From NCBI GenBank assembly GCA_010909725.1, contig JAACMV010000005.1:186001-250000 (forward strand): a DNA stretch of 64,000 nucleotides. The letters run 5' to 3'. The first letter of the stretch is position 1. Every line of letters begins with the position of its first letter. The position numbers and the translations under genes were made by a program. This DNA comes from Picochlorum sp. 'celeri'. Taxonomy: Eukaryota; Chlorophyta; Trebouxiophyceae. Shown one piece after another: positions 19,981-28,995 of this stretch. A model generated the notes under the pieces. The model was given only the letters and a program-made list of their open reading frames with translations. It was not told the origin of the DNA and made no database searches.

Positions 19981-22900
19981 TTATGAGTAATGGCGCAGTT
20001 GTTCTTTCCATAACGATTCAATGTGGTCTGGGTTGCCCTGTCCCCATACGGCGGCATAGAGAAAGGCGAGGGGATACAGGCCAGCGTCTTTGAGGGATTC
20101 TACCATGTTTGTATCTCTCAAACCACCAATGGATGCGGCCAAAATGGAAGCAACAGAAGCGTTTTGTGAAGCTGCGGACGTCGAACTTGTGACGGACCAG
20201 AGGTTTCTCAAGCTCTCAGTCATATTGCACATGACCATGTGATCCACAAGAGTCTCCAAGCGATCTTGTGAAATGGACGATGAATACGCTAGCAAGGCGG
20301 AGAGAATCTGCCGAGCAGATTCACCATGTCCGTCTAGCGCTATCGAGGATAATTCGAGGCCAAGGTCTACGGATTCTAGAATCCTAATGATTTCAGTCCG
20401 ATCCAAAATTGGGACACTGCTGTGTATGGATCGGTCTCGCATGCCGTCTGTGTGCTGGGATTCTTCCTCAGTTTCTTCCTCGGTTTCCCTCCAGGAGTTC
20501 CAGTCAATTGGATCAACATACTCTTCTTCTTCTTCTTCTGCGACGACGTCTTCGGCTTCTGAGGAGGAGGCTGAGCTATACGCCTCTGATGCTGTGTCAC
20601 TGCCTTGCATCCTCTCCTTGTCTTCAAAGGTGTACGCAGCAGCTTCTTCTTCTAAAATATTGCTCACGGCTGCCATATTTCTCTCTCCAATTGTCATAGG
20701 GCTTTGAAGCATTGTAGAGGGAGACAGGGCTTCGACATGTTCGTTGATCAGGTTTGAATATATTGTGTCATTGACACCTAACGAATGTGCCTGGAATGCC
20801 CTTGCAGCGCTGTGCCAATCTCCATGTCTAATGGCTATTGATATCCTCATTTCAGGGCTAAGGCCAGGAAGGTTAAGGACTTTCTCAAAGTCCCTATCCG
20901 ATCCCATGGCGAGAAGGCATTGAGCTGTTCCATCGTGCAGCACTGGTCTGACATACTTTGCTGCCAACGTGACTGCGGTATCAATATCACCTTTCGCTGC
21001 CACACTACGAGATCGTAGCCCATAACTTCGTAAGGAAACTAAAAATGGCCTCTCTAACGAGTCTTGGACCACAAGATAACTGTGTTTAGTGCCAACAAGC
21101 CTGACTGGTCCTGATGGCCTCAGCCTCCTATGGCCAAACACATACCCTTGTTTCTGACTTTGAGTGCCTTTGTTTTGCCCATTGAAGTCCGCGAGACAAA
21201 TGACTTCGACATAGCCTTCCCTAGAATCAGTGAAAATCGCATTGATCGACGTTGGTGTGGAGACATACAACTGTCTTGGTTGCCAAAAAGCTGACTCAGA
21301 TTGGCCAATACCTAGGGATGCAAAGCAGTGGAAATGGGGATATACGGCGCACATTTGAATAGATGAGTCGTATCCCAGAGCACACATTGTCGACTCCGGA
21401 TCCCATGATATCCAGTTTGGACTGGGAATGTTGGAGCCAACGGGTGAGAAATCTACCCAACTGAAAAATCGCAGGGATGGCTTTGATGATGGCTCAGATG
21501 CTGATATGCCTAACAGAGAGCCCCCAAAGATTTTCACAGGTTGGCCATCTCCGAGCGATATCTCACTCGAGCCAATATACTTTGGCTCTTCAGAGTCTTC
21601 AATAGCATGGACAATGACATTCCCAGAGACATTCAGTTCTGTCTGAGTTGGCACTGTCCTTTCTTCTGGCTGTGCTGGTTCTGTAGCATTTTCTGTCGTA
21701 TCAACATCCTTGTCTTGATTTTCAGCCGGAACTGATGGCACAGCATCAGCCACCTCATTCTGTGAGTACATCATCTGCATAGGCGCTGGCTCAAAGGCTG
21801 TGGCCAAAGGCACTGAGGCGACCTTCAAAACTGCATAAATTGGTGCAGTGGTCGACCAGACCAGCTGGCTTCCTTCTCCACTGTCAATCAGACGCCAAGA
21901 GGATTCAATTCCTTTTGAACAATACCCATACACAGAGTATTGATTCAATTTTGGCCATACGACTGATATATACCGCCCAGATGGACTACTCTCGATTCTT
22001 GTATCCTCCTGGACTGGAAAATCCAAATTCGCAAGAATCAATGACCCAACATTTTCCAAATGCATTGTTCTATCTTTGGAATCTATATTCTTGTCCATAT
22101 CCATTTTATAGAGGGAAGAAACGAGCTTGCCATCTACGACATTAATGGAGAGCAGTCCTGGGGGAATCCTAATGGGTTCCTTTTCGCCCTCTGCTTCCTC
22201 TTCCTCAGCTGGTTTGCTATTTTCTTTCAATTTCATATATGACTCAGCAAACATATTCTGAGATACTAAAGACACCGATGATGGGATCATAGCGCTTGTA
22301 TAATCCTTGAGAATCACGACACCGGTATTGGTTGCAAGCCCAACAATACTGGGCTTGCTGGGACTCACTGCCATACGATAAATCTTAGGCCGCTTTTTGT
22401 CCCCTTTGTCAATCATGCTTTCAACGTTGATGAGGACATTGAATTTCGATTCCTTCGGATCCAACGCAAAAACACAGCAAGACTTGTCAGACACACCAAC
22501 AAGAGGCATTGTCGAACCGAGACCTATTCCTGCCCGCATTGTGGATCCCACGGAAACCAAACAATCTTTGGGTAAAACTTGCAGCGGCATATGATCACGA
22601 TTCCATGTACTGGCATTCCAAGCGCACAGTTGCTTATCAGCCCCCACAGATGCAATATAGGGTTGAACAGCGAGCAATCCATTCTTACCAACAACTTGAA
22701 GTCCAAACAAGCCCATGTCAAATACACCTCCATCATGCGCCTTGAAAGATTTCACTGGTTGAATAGACGATGCAGATCCTTTATCAAATGTTTTTGCAGA
22801 TCGAGATGGATCCCAAACTGCAATTGTACCATCCGCAGATCCAGATACCAACCTGTCTGGGCCTCCAGGATGGGCAGGTCCAATTGTTTGAAGGCACGTG

Positions 22901-23805
22901 ATAGGCTTCCCGTGAGCTCCGGAGCATTTTGCTACGACAGTTCCAGATCCAACATGCAATAAATATATCGATCCAGAGCTCGTTCCGACGGCTACCAGAG
23001 GAGACACCCCCTGCATGTGTTGCGCAGCACTGGCACTCACCTGCTCTGCTTGCCTCCCAACAAGACTCAGCGAATTATACACAAGAACCGCCAGCCTCGT
23101 GGGTTCTTTTGATTCAAAGTACATTTGTCGCGAAAAATCAGCGGTACTCGAAGACGCCATGTCGTGAAAAGACACCTTGTTCTCCGTGGCAGTTATGAGC
23201 CAACAATGCTTCCCCAATTCCCTCACGTCACCCTGCTGCAAATCTGAAATACCACGACAAGAGTCCAACGAATTGCCACCTAGTGACTCCTGATACCCTT
23301 GTTGCCACAAACATGTATGTCTATCCAAAAATGCAATGTCGTTAACCCTACCCGATGGAACACTCTTCATCTGATACTGAAAGTCATTCTTTGCCTTTCC
23401 ACTGCCCTCTTGCACGACATTATTTATCAAAGCAGAATGCCTCTCCGCTTTCTTCCTCAACAAAATCTCCTGAATAGCGCCTTCGTCGACACCCCCCGCC
23501 TGGTTGACATACACAACATCGTCAGCCTCATAATCCCAAACCATCACCTTGGCACCCCTGTCCACAACAGCCACCATGGAATTCGTGGGATGAAACACCA
23601 GCCTTTCCACTTTATCCGTCGTTGCCTTCTTTTTAAGTATTGACATCCCACCAGCATTCACATCCTGTGCCAAAAACTTGGGAATCTCTTCCTTCACCTC
23701 AGCGACACGCGGCGCTGTATCCACGTCCTTTGGTTCTCCCTGCTCCTGAGGAGCGTTCTCTGCCTTTGCAGATGGCTTCCGAGATATTCTAAATGACTTC
23801 ATCAT
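19981..23805 (-). CDS. TPLATE/TSET complex subunit, TWD40-2-like
   Basis: A 1274-residue intronless protein. An N-terminal WD40 propeller includes VERLVFHPTNSMVAVVDRG, the segment VWDYEADDVVYVNQAGGVDEG, and GRVNDIAFLDRHTCLWQQG. These match the start of plant TWD40-2 (At5g24710 type), including its characteristic AGGVDE segment. A second propeller-like region and an alpha-solenoid follow, interrupted by an acidic Glu/Ser stretch around residues 1070-1110. TSET/TPLATE is an ancient adaptor complex used in clathrin-mediated endocytosis of plants. Adjacent Rab11 is also a trafficking gene, but I see no functional link beyond position. Subunit identity rests on the N-terminal blocks recalled from the plant protein. 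Confidence 0.75.
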   Translation of the reverse strand: MMKSFRISRKPSAKAENAPQEQGEPKDVDTAPRVAEVKEEIPKFLAQDVNAGGMSILKKKATTDKVERLVFHPTNSMVAVVDRGAKVMVWDYEADDVVYVNQAGGVDEGAIQEILLRKKAERHSALINNVVQEGSGKAKNDFQYQMKSVPSGRVNDIAFLDRHTCLWQQGYQESLGGNSLDSCRGISDLQQGDVRELGKHCWLITATENKVSFHDMASSSTADFSRQMYFESKEPTRLAVLVYNSLSLVGRQAEQVSASAAQHMQGVSPLVAVGTSSGSIYLLHVGSGTVVAKCSGAHGKPITCLQTIGPAHPGGPDRLVSGSADGTIAVWDPSRSAKTFDKGSASSIQPVKSFKAHDGGVFDMGLFGLQVVGKNGLLAVQPYIASVGADKQLCAWNASTWNRDHMPLQVLPKDCLVSVGSTMRAGIGLGSTMPLVGVSDKSCCVFALDPKESKFNVLINVESMIDKGDKKRPKIYRMAVSPSKPSIVGLATNTGVVILKDYTSAMIPSSVSLVSQNMFAESYMKLKENSKPAEEEEAEGEKEPIRIPPGLLSINVVDGKLVSSLYKMDMDKNIDSKDRTMHLENVGSLILANLDFPVQEDTRIESSPSGRYISVVWPKLNQYSVYGYCSKGIESSWRLIDSGEGSQLVWSTTAPIYAVLKVASVPLATAFEPAPMQMMYSQNEVADAVPSVPAENQDKDVDTTENATEPAQPEERTVPTQTELNVSGNVIVHAIEDSEEPKYIGSSEISLGDGQPVKIFGGSLLGISASEPSSKPSLRFFSWVDFSPVGSNIPSPNWISWDPESTMCALGYDSSIQMCAVYPHFHCFASLGIGQSESAFWQPRQLYVSTPTSINAIFTDSREGYVEVICLADFNGQNKGTQSQKQGYVFGHRRLRPSGPVRLVGTKHSYLVVQDSLERPFLVSLRSYGLRSRSVAAKGDIDTAVTLAAKYVRPVLHDGTAQCLLAMGSDRDFEKVLNLPGLSPEMRISIAIRHGDWHSAARAFQAHSLGVNDTIYSNLINEHVEALSPSTMLQSPMTIGERNMAAVSNILEEEAAAYTFEDKERMQGSDTASEAYSSASSSEAEDVVAEEEEEEYVDPIDWNSWRETEEETEEESQHTDGMRDRSIHSSVPILDRTEIIRILESVDLGLELSSIALDGHGESARQILSALLAYSSSISQDRLETLVDHMVMCNMTESLRNLWSVTSSTSAASQNASVASILAASIGGLRDTNMVESLKDAGLYPLAFLYAAVWGQGNPDHIESLWKEQLRHYS

Positions 23806-24202
23806 ATTGATATGTCTATATCAGACCAAATAATTCTCCTTTAGTGTACTATAGGCGTGAATAGGTGCCGGAAATGTAATCTAGATGGCATTTTCTAAAC
23901 GAATTTGATCACGCTTGTACCCATCCTTCCACACGAGTACCATGAATGGATACACACCAAAGCAATCTTAGTTATATATATTCGGTTTTCCATACCTGTT
24001 CCAGCGAGAAGCTTCCTTCACTGATACGACGGGAAATGACGTTGTCTCCCTAAAAAGGATATAAAATTTCCATGAAAAGTTTGCTAACCATTGCTCCGAT
24101 TCATCCCATCCCGATCAGTCTACAAATGTATCTCAAAGTAGAGTAGACATTAGACTAGAAGACGGTGGAGTCTCATGCCTGCGCGAGAAAACGAAGAAAC
24201 AA
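23806..24202. other. intergenic region, divergent promoter; possible tiny spliced ORF
   Basis: About 400 bp between TWD40-2 and RPC9 starts. On the minus strand a possible micro-gene can be drawn: an ATG directly before a GT near 24090, then an exon around 24000-24050 reading GDNVISRRISEGSFSLEQ, and a last piece near 23885-23925 ending QIRLENAI and a stop. The last acceptor would be AAG. The product would be about 33 residues and matches nothing I know, so I do not annotate it as a gene. Confidence 0.25.
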
Positions 24203-24664
24203 ATGGCATTGTGAGTCAAGTTGTTATTTTTTTTGTTAGTTGGCTGTTTTCACACCATGGTATCGTTCAAGCATCCGACACTATGATTCACAGGAATACT
24301 TGTTTTTAAATGTTGTAGTGATGATCGACGCGACCAGGAGCAGGAGTTGTTGACGAATTCTGAAGTGGTGGCTATTCTGCAGTCTCAGAAAGAAAAGAGT
24401 CCATCTGATACCAAGGTTTTAGAGAGTTTAGCAGGCGAAGAGGGTGTGAACAAGGCCGATAGTATCGAAAATACCAGGAAAGAGCTGCTGGCAAAGGTGA
24501 ACGCGCTCAAGGAGAGGTATCAGCTGACAAAAGAGGAAGTACTGCAGTTGTTGAATCACAGTCCGAAGACGGTATTGGAGGCATTTCTGTGCGTGGAGCA
24601 GGCCATATTAGACTCGAGAATAACAGAAGAAGACCTTGAGAGTATTTTAGAGGTACTAGGATAA
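24203..24664 (+). CDS. RPC9: RNA polymerase III subunit C17/RPC9
   Basis: Exons 24203-24210 (8 nt, ATGGCATT) and 24319-24664 with a 108-nt intron give 117 residues. The core LLTNSEVVAILQ at the start and LTKEEVLQLLNHSP followed by a C-terminal acidic helix (ITEEDLESILEVLG) match the HRDC-like RPC9/CGRP-RCP/Rpb4 family. In Pol III, RPC9 pairs with RPC8 in the stalk and contacts TFIIIB. The protein is near the usual family length. Its stop is 16 bp before the ATG of PSF3 on the same strand, suggesting a dicistronic mRNA. Confidence 0.85.
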
Positions 24665-24680
24665 GGGCGTGCATCACATC

Positions 24681-25304
24681 ATGGCTGCGCTGGACCCACA
24701 ATCTGTGCCTGAGGGATTTGATTACTACGATATCGACAGTATAATGAGCGAAGAGAGTACAGTGCCTTGTACACTACGCCATGGATGCACTGGTGTGGGC
24801 CGTGTGTTGGATCCTGGTGCAGATTTGGATGACTTGGCGCCTGGGACCCTTGTGGATTTGCCCCTCTGGATGGTCCAGGTGATGGCAAAGCGGCAGTTGC
24901 TGGAAGTTCACCTGCCCATCTATTTCAAAGACCATATGAGGAGAAAGCTACGAGCAGGACCTGGATGCGAAAGCCTGAAAGTGCGATGTAACCATTTTTA
25001 CACTGTTGCCCACAAGGTGCATTCTGCAATGGTAGCAACAGGTCATGGAGATGACAGTTTCCCAGAATTCATAGCCAAAGCATACGCTGATCGATATAGA
25101 GAGCTGTTGACAAAAGCACCGACACTAGATAGCAATGCTGACGCATCGGATATACAAGCAAAGCTGTCCAATGAAGAGCTGGGATTGTTCAATGCAGCAG
25201 CGCTGAGTTCAACGCTGCATGACAGGTATAGAGCAAACAAGGACGGACCACTGTGGAAGAAAAAGTCATCGTTTAAAAGACCACGAGTAGATGGTTCGTC
25301 ATAG
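24681..25304 (+). CDS. PSF3: GINS complex subunit Psf3
   Basis: A 207-residue intronless protein. It has YYDIDSIMSEESTVPC near the start, then LDPGADLDDL and LPLWMVQVMAKRQLLEVHLP with a KDHMRRKL helix, which is the Psf3 B-domain/A-domain pattern. GINS is part of the CMG replicative helicase. An in-frame GTG at 24669 was not used; the ATG at 24681 is 16 bp after the RPC9 stop. It is convergent with KTI12, 6 bp between stops. The C-terminal tail is polar and likely unstructured. Confidence 0.88.
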   Translation: MAALDPQSVPEGFDYYDIDSIMSEESTVPCTLRHGCTGVGRVLDPGADLDDLAPGTLVDLPLWMVQVMAKRQLLEVHLPIYFKDHMRRKLRAGPGCESLKVRCNHFYTVAHKVHSAMVATGHGDDSFPEFIAKAYADRYRELLTKAPTLDSNADASDIQAKLSNEELGLFNAAALSSTLHDRYRANKDGPLWKKKSSFKRPRVDGSS

Positions 25305-25310
25305 TACGGA

Positions 25311-26370
25311 TTACAATTCTCCATGGAGCTGTTCCTTTATATAATTTATAAAAACTGGTTTTATAGAACCAGCATTGGTGTACTTCCGATGCAGTGTATT
25401 ATTTGTCACCAGTTTTAAAAACATTCGTTTGTATCTCCCAAGTTCTGGAACTGTTAGTGGTCTTGTAACATGCAATGTCGGCACATCTGGCCCAAATCTA
25501 ATGATACCTGGTGCAGAGCCACCGGCCTCGCTGTGTGCCTGGATTATATGCTTGACTACAGCCTGTAGCTCCTTGTCAATGTCATGAAGCAAATTTGTCG
25601 CTGCATACGAATTAAAATCAGTAAAGAATATTACTTTCTACTACATGCATGATAGTACGTACATGATAGTTCTGTCTTGGACGTTGCCAATCCCGGTGTT
25701 AGGTCCCATACCTTGGGCTGTGCTGCAGCTCTTGTACCATTGCTATCGCCCTCTTGCATTGCCTTTGTTTGATTCCTGTTTGGATTCGAATATGAAGCCA
25801 CTTCTGCACACACTTCTATCATTCGTTCCTCGCCAAGCACTGGGCACACCTCAAACAAGGGTGCCTCCCATCTATTCTTGGAATCAGGTCGTTCCAACCT
25901 CGTTGCCAGGTCATTGAATATCTCTTCCCGATACCCAATCTCACCCCTCGCAGCATTCCATTCCCTGCATACATCTACAGGTGTATCTACATGAACCACA
26001 CAGCACCGTGTAGACGCCCCCTTTGCCAAGCACCAAACTTCATATCGATACCCTTTGATCAAGTTGAGAGAGTCAAATATCACAACAGTATTCTTGTCCA
26101 ATTTCCGTGCTATTTCAGATCGGAGTACCCCTAGAGTCATCTTCTCTTGTATGACATCTGCAACAAGACGAATATGAGCATCAATGCGTCCCCAGAGGAC
26201 TGCCAGCACTTGGCAAACGTACCCTTGTAGCAAGAGTTTCTATCCAATCTCAGACTCTCTTCTGACACCACATCAGACACAACACCCATCTTTTTACATT
26301 CTTCTTGTATGCATGAAGCTACAGTACTCTTCCCAGAGGAAGGATTCCCACTCAAGACGACCAAAGGCAT
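25311..26370 (-). CDS. KTI12: KTI12, Elongator-associated ATPase
   Basis: Exons 26223-26370, 25663-26157 and 25311-25600 (introns 65 and 62 nt) give 310 residues. The P-loop is GNPSSGKST at residues 8-16. Exon 1 ends in NSCYK and joins to DVIQEKMTLGVLRSE, rebuilding the KTI12 signature. Next come VVIFDSLNLIKGYRYEVWCLAKG (Walker B region) and a second part with RWEAPLFEV. The final exon starts STNLLHDIDKELQAVV, the expected KTI12 C-terminal domain. KTI12 regulates the Elongator complex for wobble-uridine modification of tRNA. All joins keep frame and conserved blocks. Confidence 0.9.
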
Positions 26371-26622
26371 GTTTGTTACAAGTGACTACAATGGCATGCG
26401 CTGTTTCATCCCCTTCTAAAGGCTAATTGGGATATCTCTCTATCTACAAAGCTCCAAGATGTACAATGTTATATAATTAATGGCGTATTGAGATACTATC
26501 ACGACGGCATTGCTTCAAGAACCACTTGTCTTCCAACATTAAAACATTAAATCACTACCCAGCGCTGGGTGATCAAGGCGTGCAGTCATACGTGGCGAAC
26601 CCGTAGATCTATACTTGTATTC

Positions 26623-27480
26623 ATGAATTCAGTCGAGAAAATCTGTTCCATCTTCTCGACGAAGAACTTCAAGGTTTCCCCACTCAAGGGGAGTGTTTTC
26701 GGCGTTCAAGTGACGGGTCCAACTCTGAGCAGCCCAGTGAGCAATGAGATTGAGTGCCATATTCAAAAGCTCGTGACAGAGGCGAGGCTGGTAGTGTTTC
26801 GAGACCAAGGTATTGTTCCAGGTAGGAGGCAGGTCGAAATATCAACATGGTTCGGCCCGCTTGAAAGCACATTCTACAAGCATCCAATGTCACCAGACCC
26901 AGATGTGTTTCGGGTGTCAAATGATCCAGTCCAAGGCTGCACCAATGTCGGACGAACAGGAATGCATGTGGATGGCAGTTTCCAACCCAGTCCTTTTTCT
27001 CATGCGTTATATCACATTATCAATTGCCCGTCCAAGGGGGATACAATCTTCTTGCCGCTGAAGGAATTTCTAGACGCAATACCCGCAGACTATAGAGCTC
27101 GATTAGAGAGGTTGCAAATGTGTTCCGATAGAAGGCACACCTCTGCAAAGCCAATTGTATACAAGCATCCCATCACTGGTCAGGACACAATGTGCTTCCA
27201 TTTGGGAATGATTGCGGGGTTCATTTGGGATAAGGGAAGCACTGCAGAGAGGCTCACTGATCCTCGAGAAACAACTCAACTTTTGAGAGAACTAGAATCC
27301 GCCATCCTTGACTGCAAGGATACGCTGTGGTATAGACATAAGTGGCAACCAGGAGATTTCATTATATCTGATAATGTTGCTTTAGCCCACGAGGCAAGCC
27401 CAGAAACGCAGTTGGATCCTGGAAGTGTTGGACTCCGTGTTATGCACCGAACGACAACAACTGGGTATGCATCTCGATGA
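26623..27480 (+). CDS. TauD/TfdA-type 2-oxoglutarate/Fe(II) dioxygenase
   Basis: A 285-residue intronless protein. Iron ligands are HVD in GMHVDGSF and the distal His in ALAHEA; the 2-oxoglutarate Arg is probably in VGLRVMHRTTT. Supporting blocks are VVFRDQGIVPG, WFGPLESTFYKHP and KWQPGDFIISDN. Family members oxidise taurine, herbicide acids, carnitine precursors and others; the substrate cannot be assigned. A GTG in the same frame at 26569 is not a likely start; the ATG at 26623 gives a normal family length. Confidence 0.85.
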   Translation: MNSVEKICSIFSTKNFKVSPLKGSVFGVQVTGPTLSSPVSNEIECHIQKLVTEARLVVFRDQGIVPGRRQVEISTWFGPLESTFYKHPMSPDPDVFRVSNDPVQGCTNVGRTGMHVDGSFQPSPFSHALYHIINCPSKGDTIFLPLKEFLDAIPADYRARLERLQMCSDRRHTSAKPIVYKHPITGQDTMCFHLGMIAGFIWDKGSTAERLTDPRETTQLLRELESAILDCKDTLWYRHKWQPGDFIISDNVALAHEASPETQLDPGSVGLRVMHRTTTTGYASR

Positions 27481-27540
27481 GCATTGTCTCAAGCATACAA
27501 GAGTTTCAAAATAAACCTGATACATATCTTCTCAGTATAC

Positions 27541-27723
27541 ATGACAGAGGTGGATGAAGAGAATTCAAGATCCATGTTGTATGTATTCTGGTGTGACGAA
27601 ACCCACAATGCCACGAGAGTCTGGCCTGGCCTGCAGGCTTCCATGGAATCGGAGCAAAGATTCTTTCGCATTGCTAAATCGCTCTTAGGGGCAGGGATGC
27701 AACTGAATCACGCAATTTTTTAA
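27541..27723 (+). CDS. possible 60-residue ORF, unknown
   Basis: A 60-residue ORF 60 bp after the dioxygenase and 15 bp before the phosphatase ATG. It starts MTEVDEENSRSMLYVFWCDE and has no signal peptide or known motif. The acidic start and balanced amino-acid use are protein-like, and short second cistrons seem to occur elsewhere in this window. It may equally be 3' or 5' untranslated sequence. Confidence 0.3.
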   Translation: MTEVDEENSRSMLYVFWCDETHNATRVWPGLQASMESEQRFFRIAKSLLGAGMQLNHAIF

Positions 27724-27738
27724 TGTAAATGAATAATT

Positions 27739-28925
27739 ATGGATAAAAACGGGTTGCAGATCGAATCAGAGCCTTTGGGTGGTGGATTTGATTCGGAGCT
27801 GCTTGCACAGCGAAGGGAAGAACCACCAAAAAGTGCCTGGCAACGTATGTGTATGCTTCTATGCCTGGTTTGATGGATCTATTGGGGTATTCATATCATT
27901 AATGTTATACAGATGCATCGTTATGGTCCAAAATATTCTTGGTTTGCGGATTGGTGGTGTTTCTGTTGGGGACGACTTTTTTATTTGTTCACGCAGCAGC
28001 GTCCATGGCAGATCGAAGTGATGAGGATGGCGTTGTATTTTTTATTCTAGGGGATTGGGGTCGGGAAGGGACGGGGAATCAGACTGGCGTGGCTCGCTTA
28101 ATGGGTCACGTGGGCAGGACAAGGAGGCCCCATTTTGTTGTGTCGACAGGAGATAATTTCTATCCCAATGGGTTGAATAGTACAGATGATGCATTGTTTG
28201 ATGCATCTTTCAAGAATGTATACACTGATTGGTCCCTACAGATTCCTTGGTATGCTGTATTGGGGAATCATGACTATGGAGATGGCATTGAGGGGTACTG
28301 TGAGAATGATGCATCGGATGACTGCGATCGCAGTCCACGGCATCAATTGGGAGTGGGTTTGGCATCCCGGGATGATCGATGGTTTTGTCAGAGGCGGTAT
28401 AAGAAGAGCTTTGGGAACGGACTGATTGATGTGTTCTTTATTGATACGTCTCCTATGATTTTGAGTTATCACGAGACTGAATGGGCCAGGTATCCTGGGG
28501 GAATCCAAGAGCAGGATTGGGAGTCACAGTTGAAGGAATTAGAAAGTGATTTGGAGAATTCTGTTGCTCCATGGAAGATTGTTGTAGGACATCACCCGCC
28601 GCGAAGCAACGGAGATCATGGAAATAATACAGATTTGATTGAGAATTTGGAACCTATACTGCAACGACAGGGTGTCCAGGCATTGTTTTCTGGGCATGAT
28701 CATAGCTTGGAACATTTGAAATTCGATGACATTCGCACGCAGTATTTTGTAACTGGTGCGGGTTCAGATTGTGATAGGGGTTTTATCGGCGATGCGGGAT
28801 CGATGTATCAGTACACGAAACCTGGTTTTGTGGCTGTGAGGGTGGCAAGCAATGCCATGGTTGTTGACTACTATACAGTGCAAGGTGGGCAAACACCACA
28901 GTATAGCGCGGTGCTGTCGGCATGA
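27739..28925 (+). CDS. purple acid phosphatase-like metallophosphoesterase, signal-anchored
   Basis: Exons 27739-27844 and 27913-28925 (68-nt intron) give 372 residues. A polar N-terminus of about 40 residues precedes a hydrophobic anchor (LVCGLVVFLLGTTFLFV), so the enzyme is type II membrane-anchored or secreted after cleavage. Metal motifs are GDWG, GDNFY, GNHDYG, VGHHPP and SGHDHSLEH, the full set of the ACP5/PAP type, including the Tyr of GNHDY-type centres. Likely a phosphate-scavenging or luminal phosphatase. A paralogue lies at 45451-46563. Confidence 0.88.
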
Positions 28926-28995
28926 GTACCGTATTTAATTCATTGTATTCAGTATTGATTTGTTACCTGTTTGTTTTGTAATATATATTCTTACC

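Noticed and set aside
23885..24092. Minus-strand micro-gene of about 33 codons between TWD40-2 and RPC9
   Set aside because: Requires an AAG acceptor and yields a very short protein with no recognised homologue.
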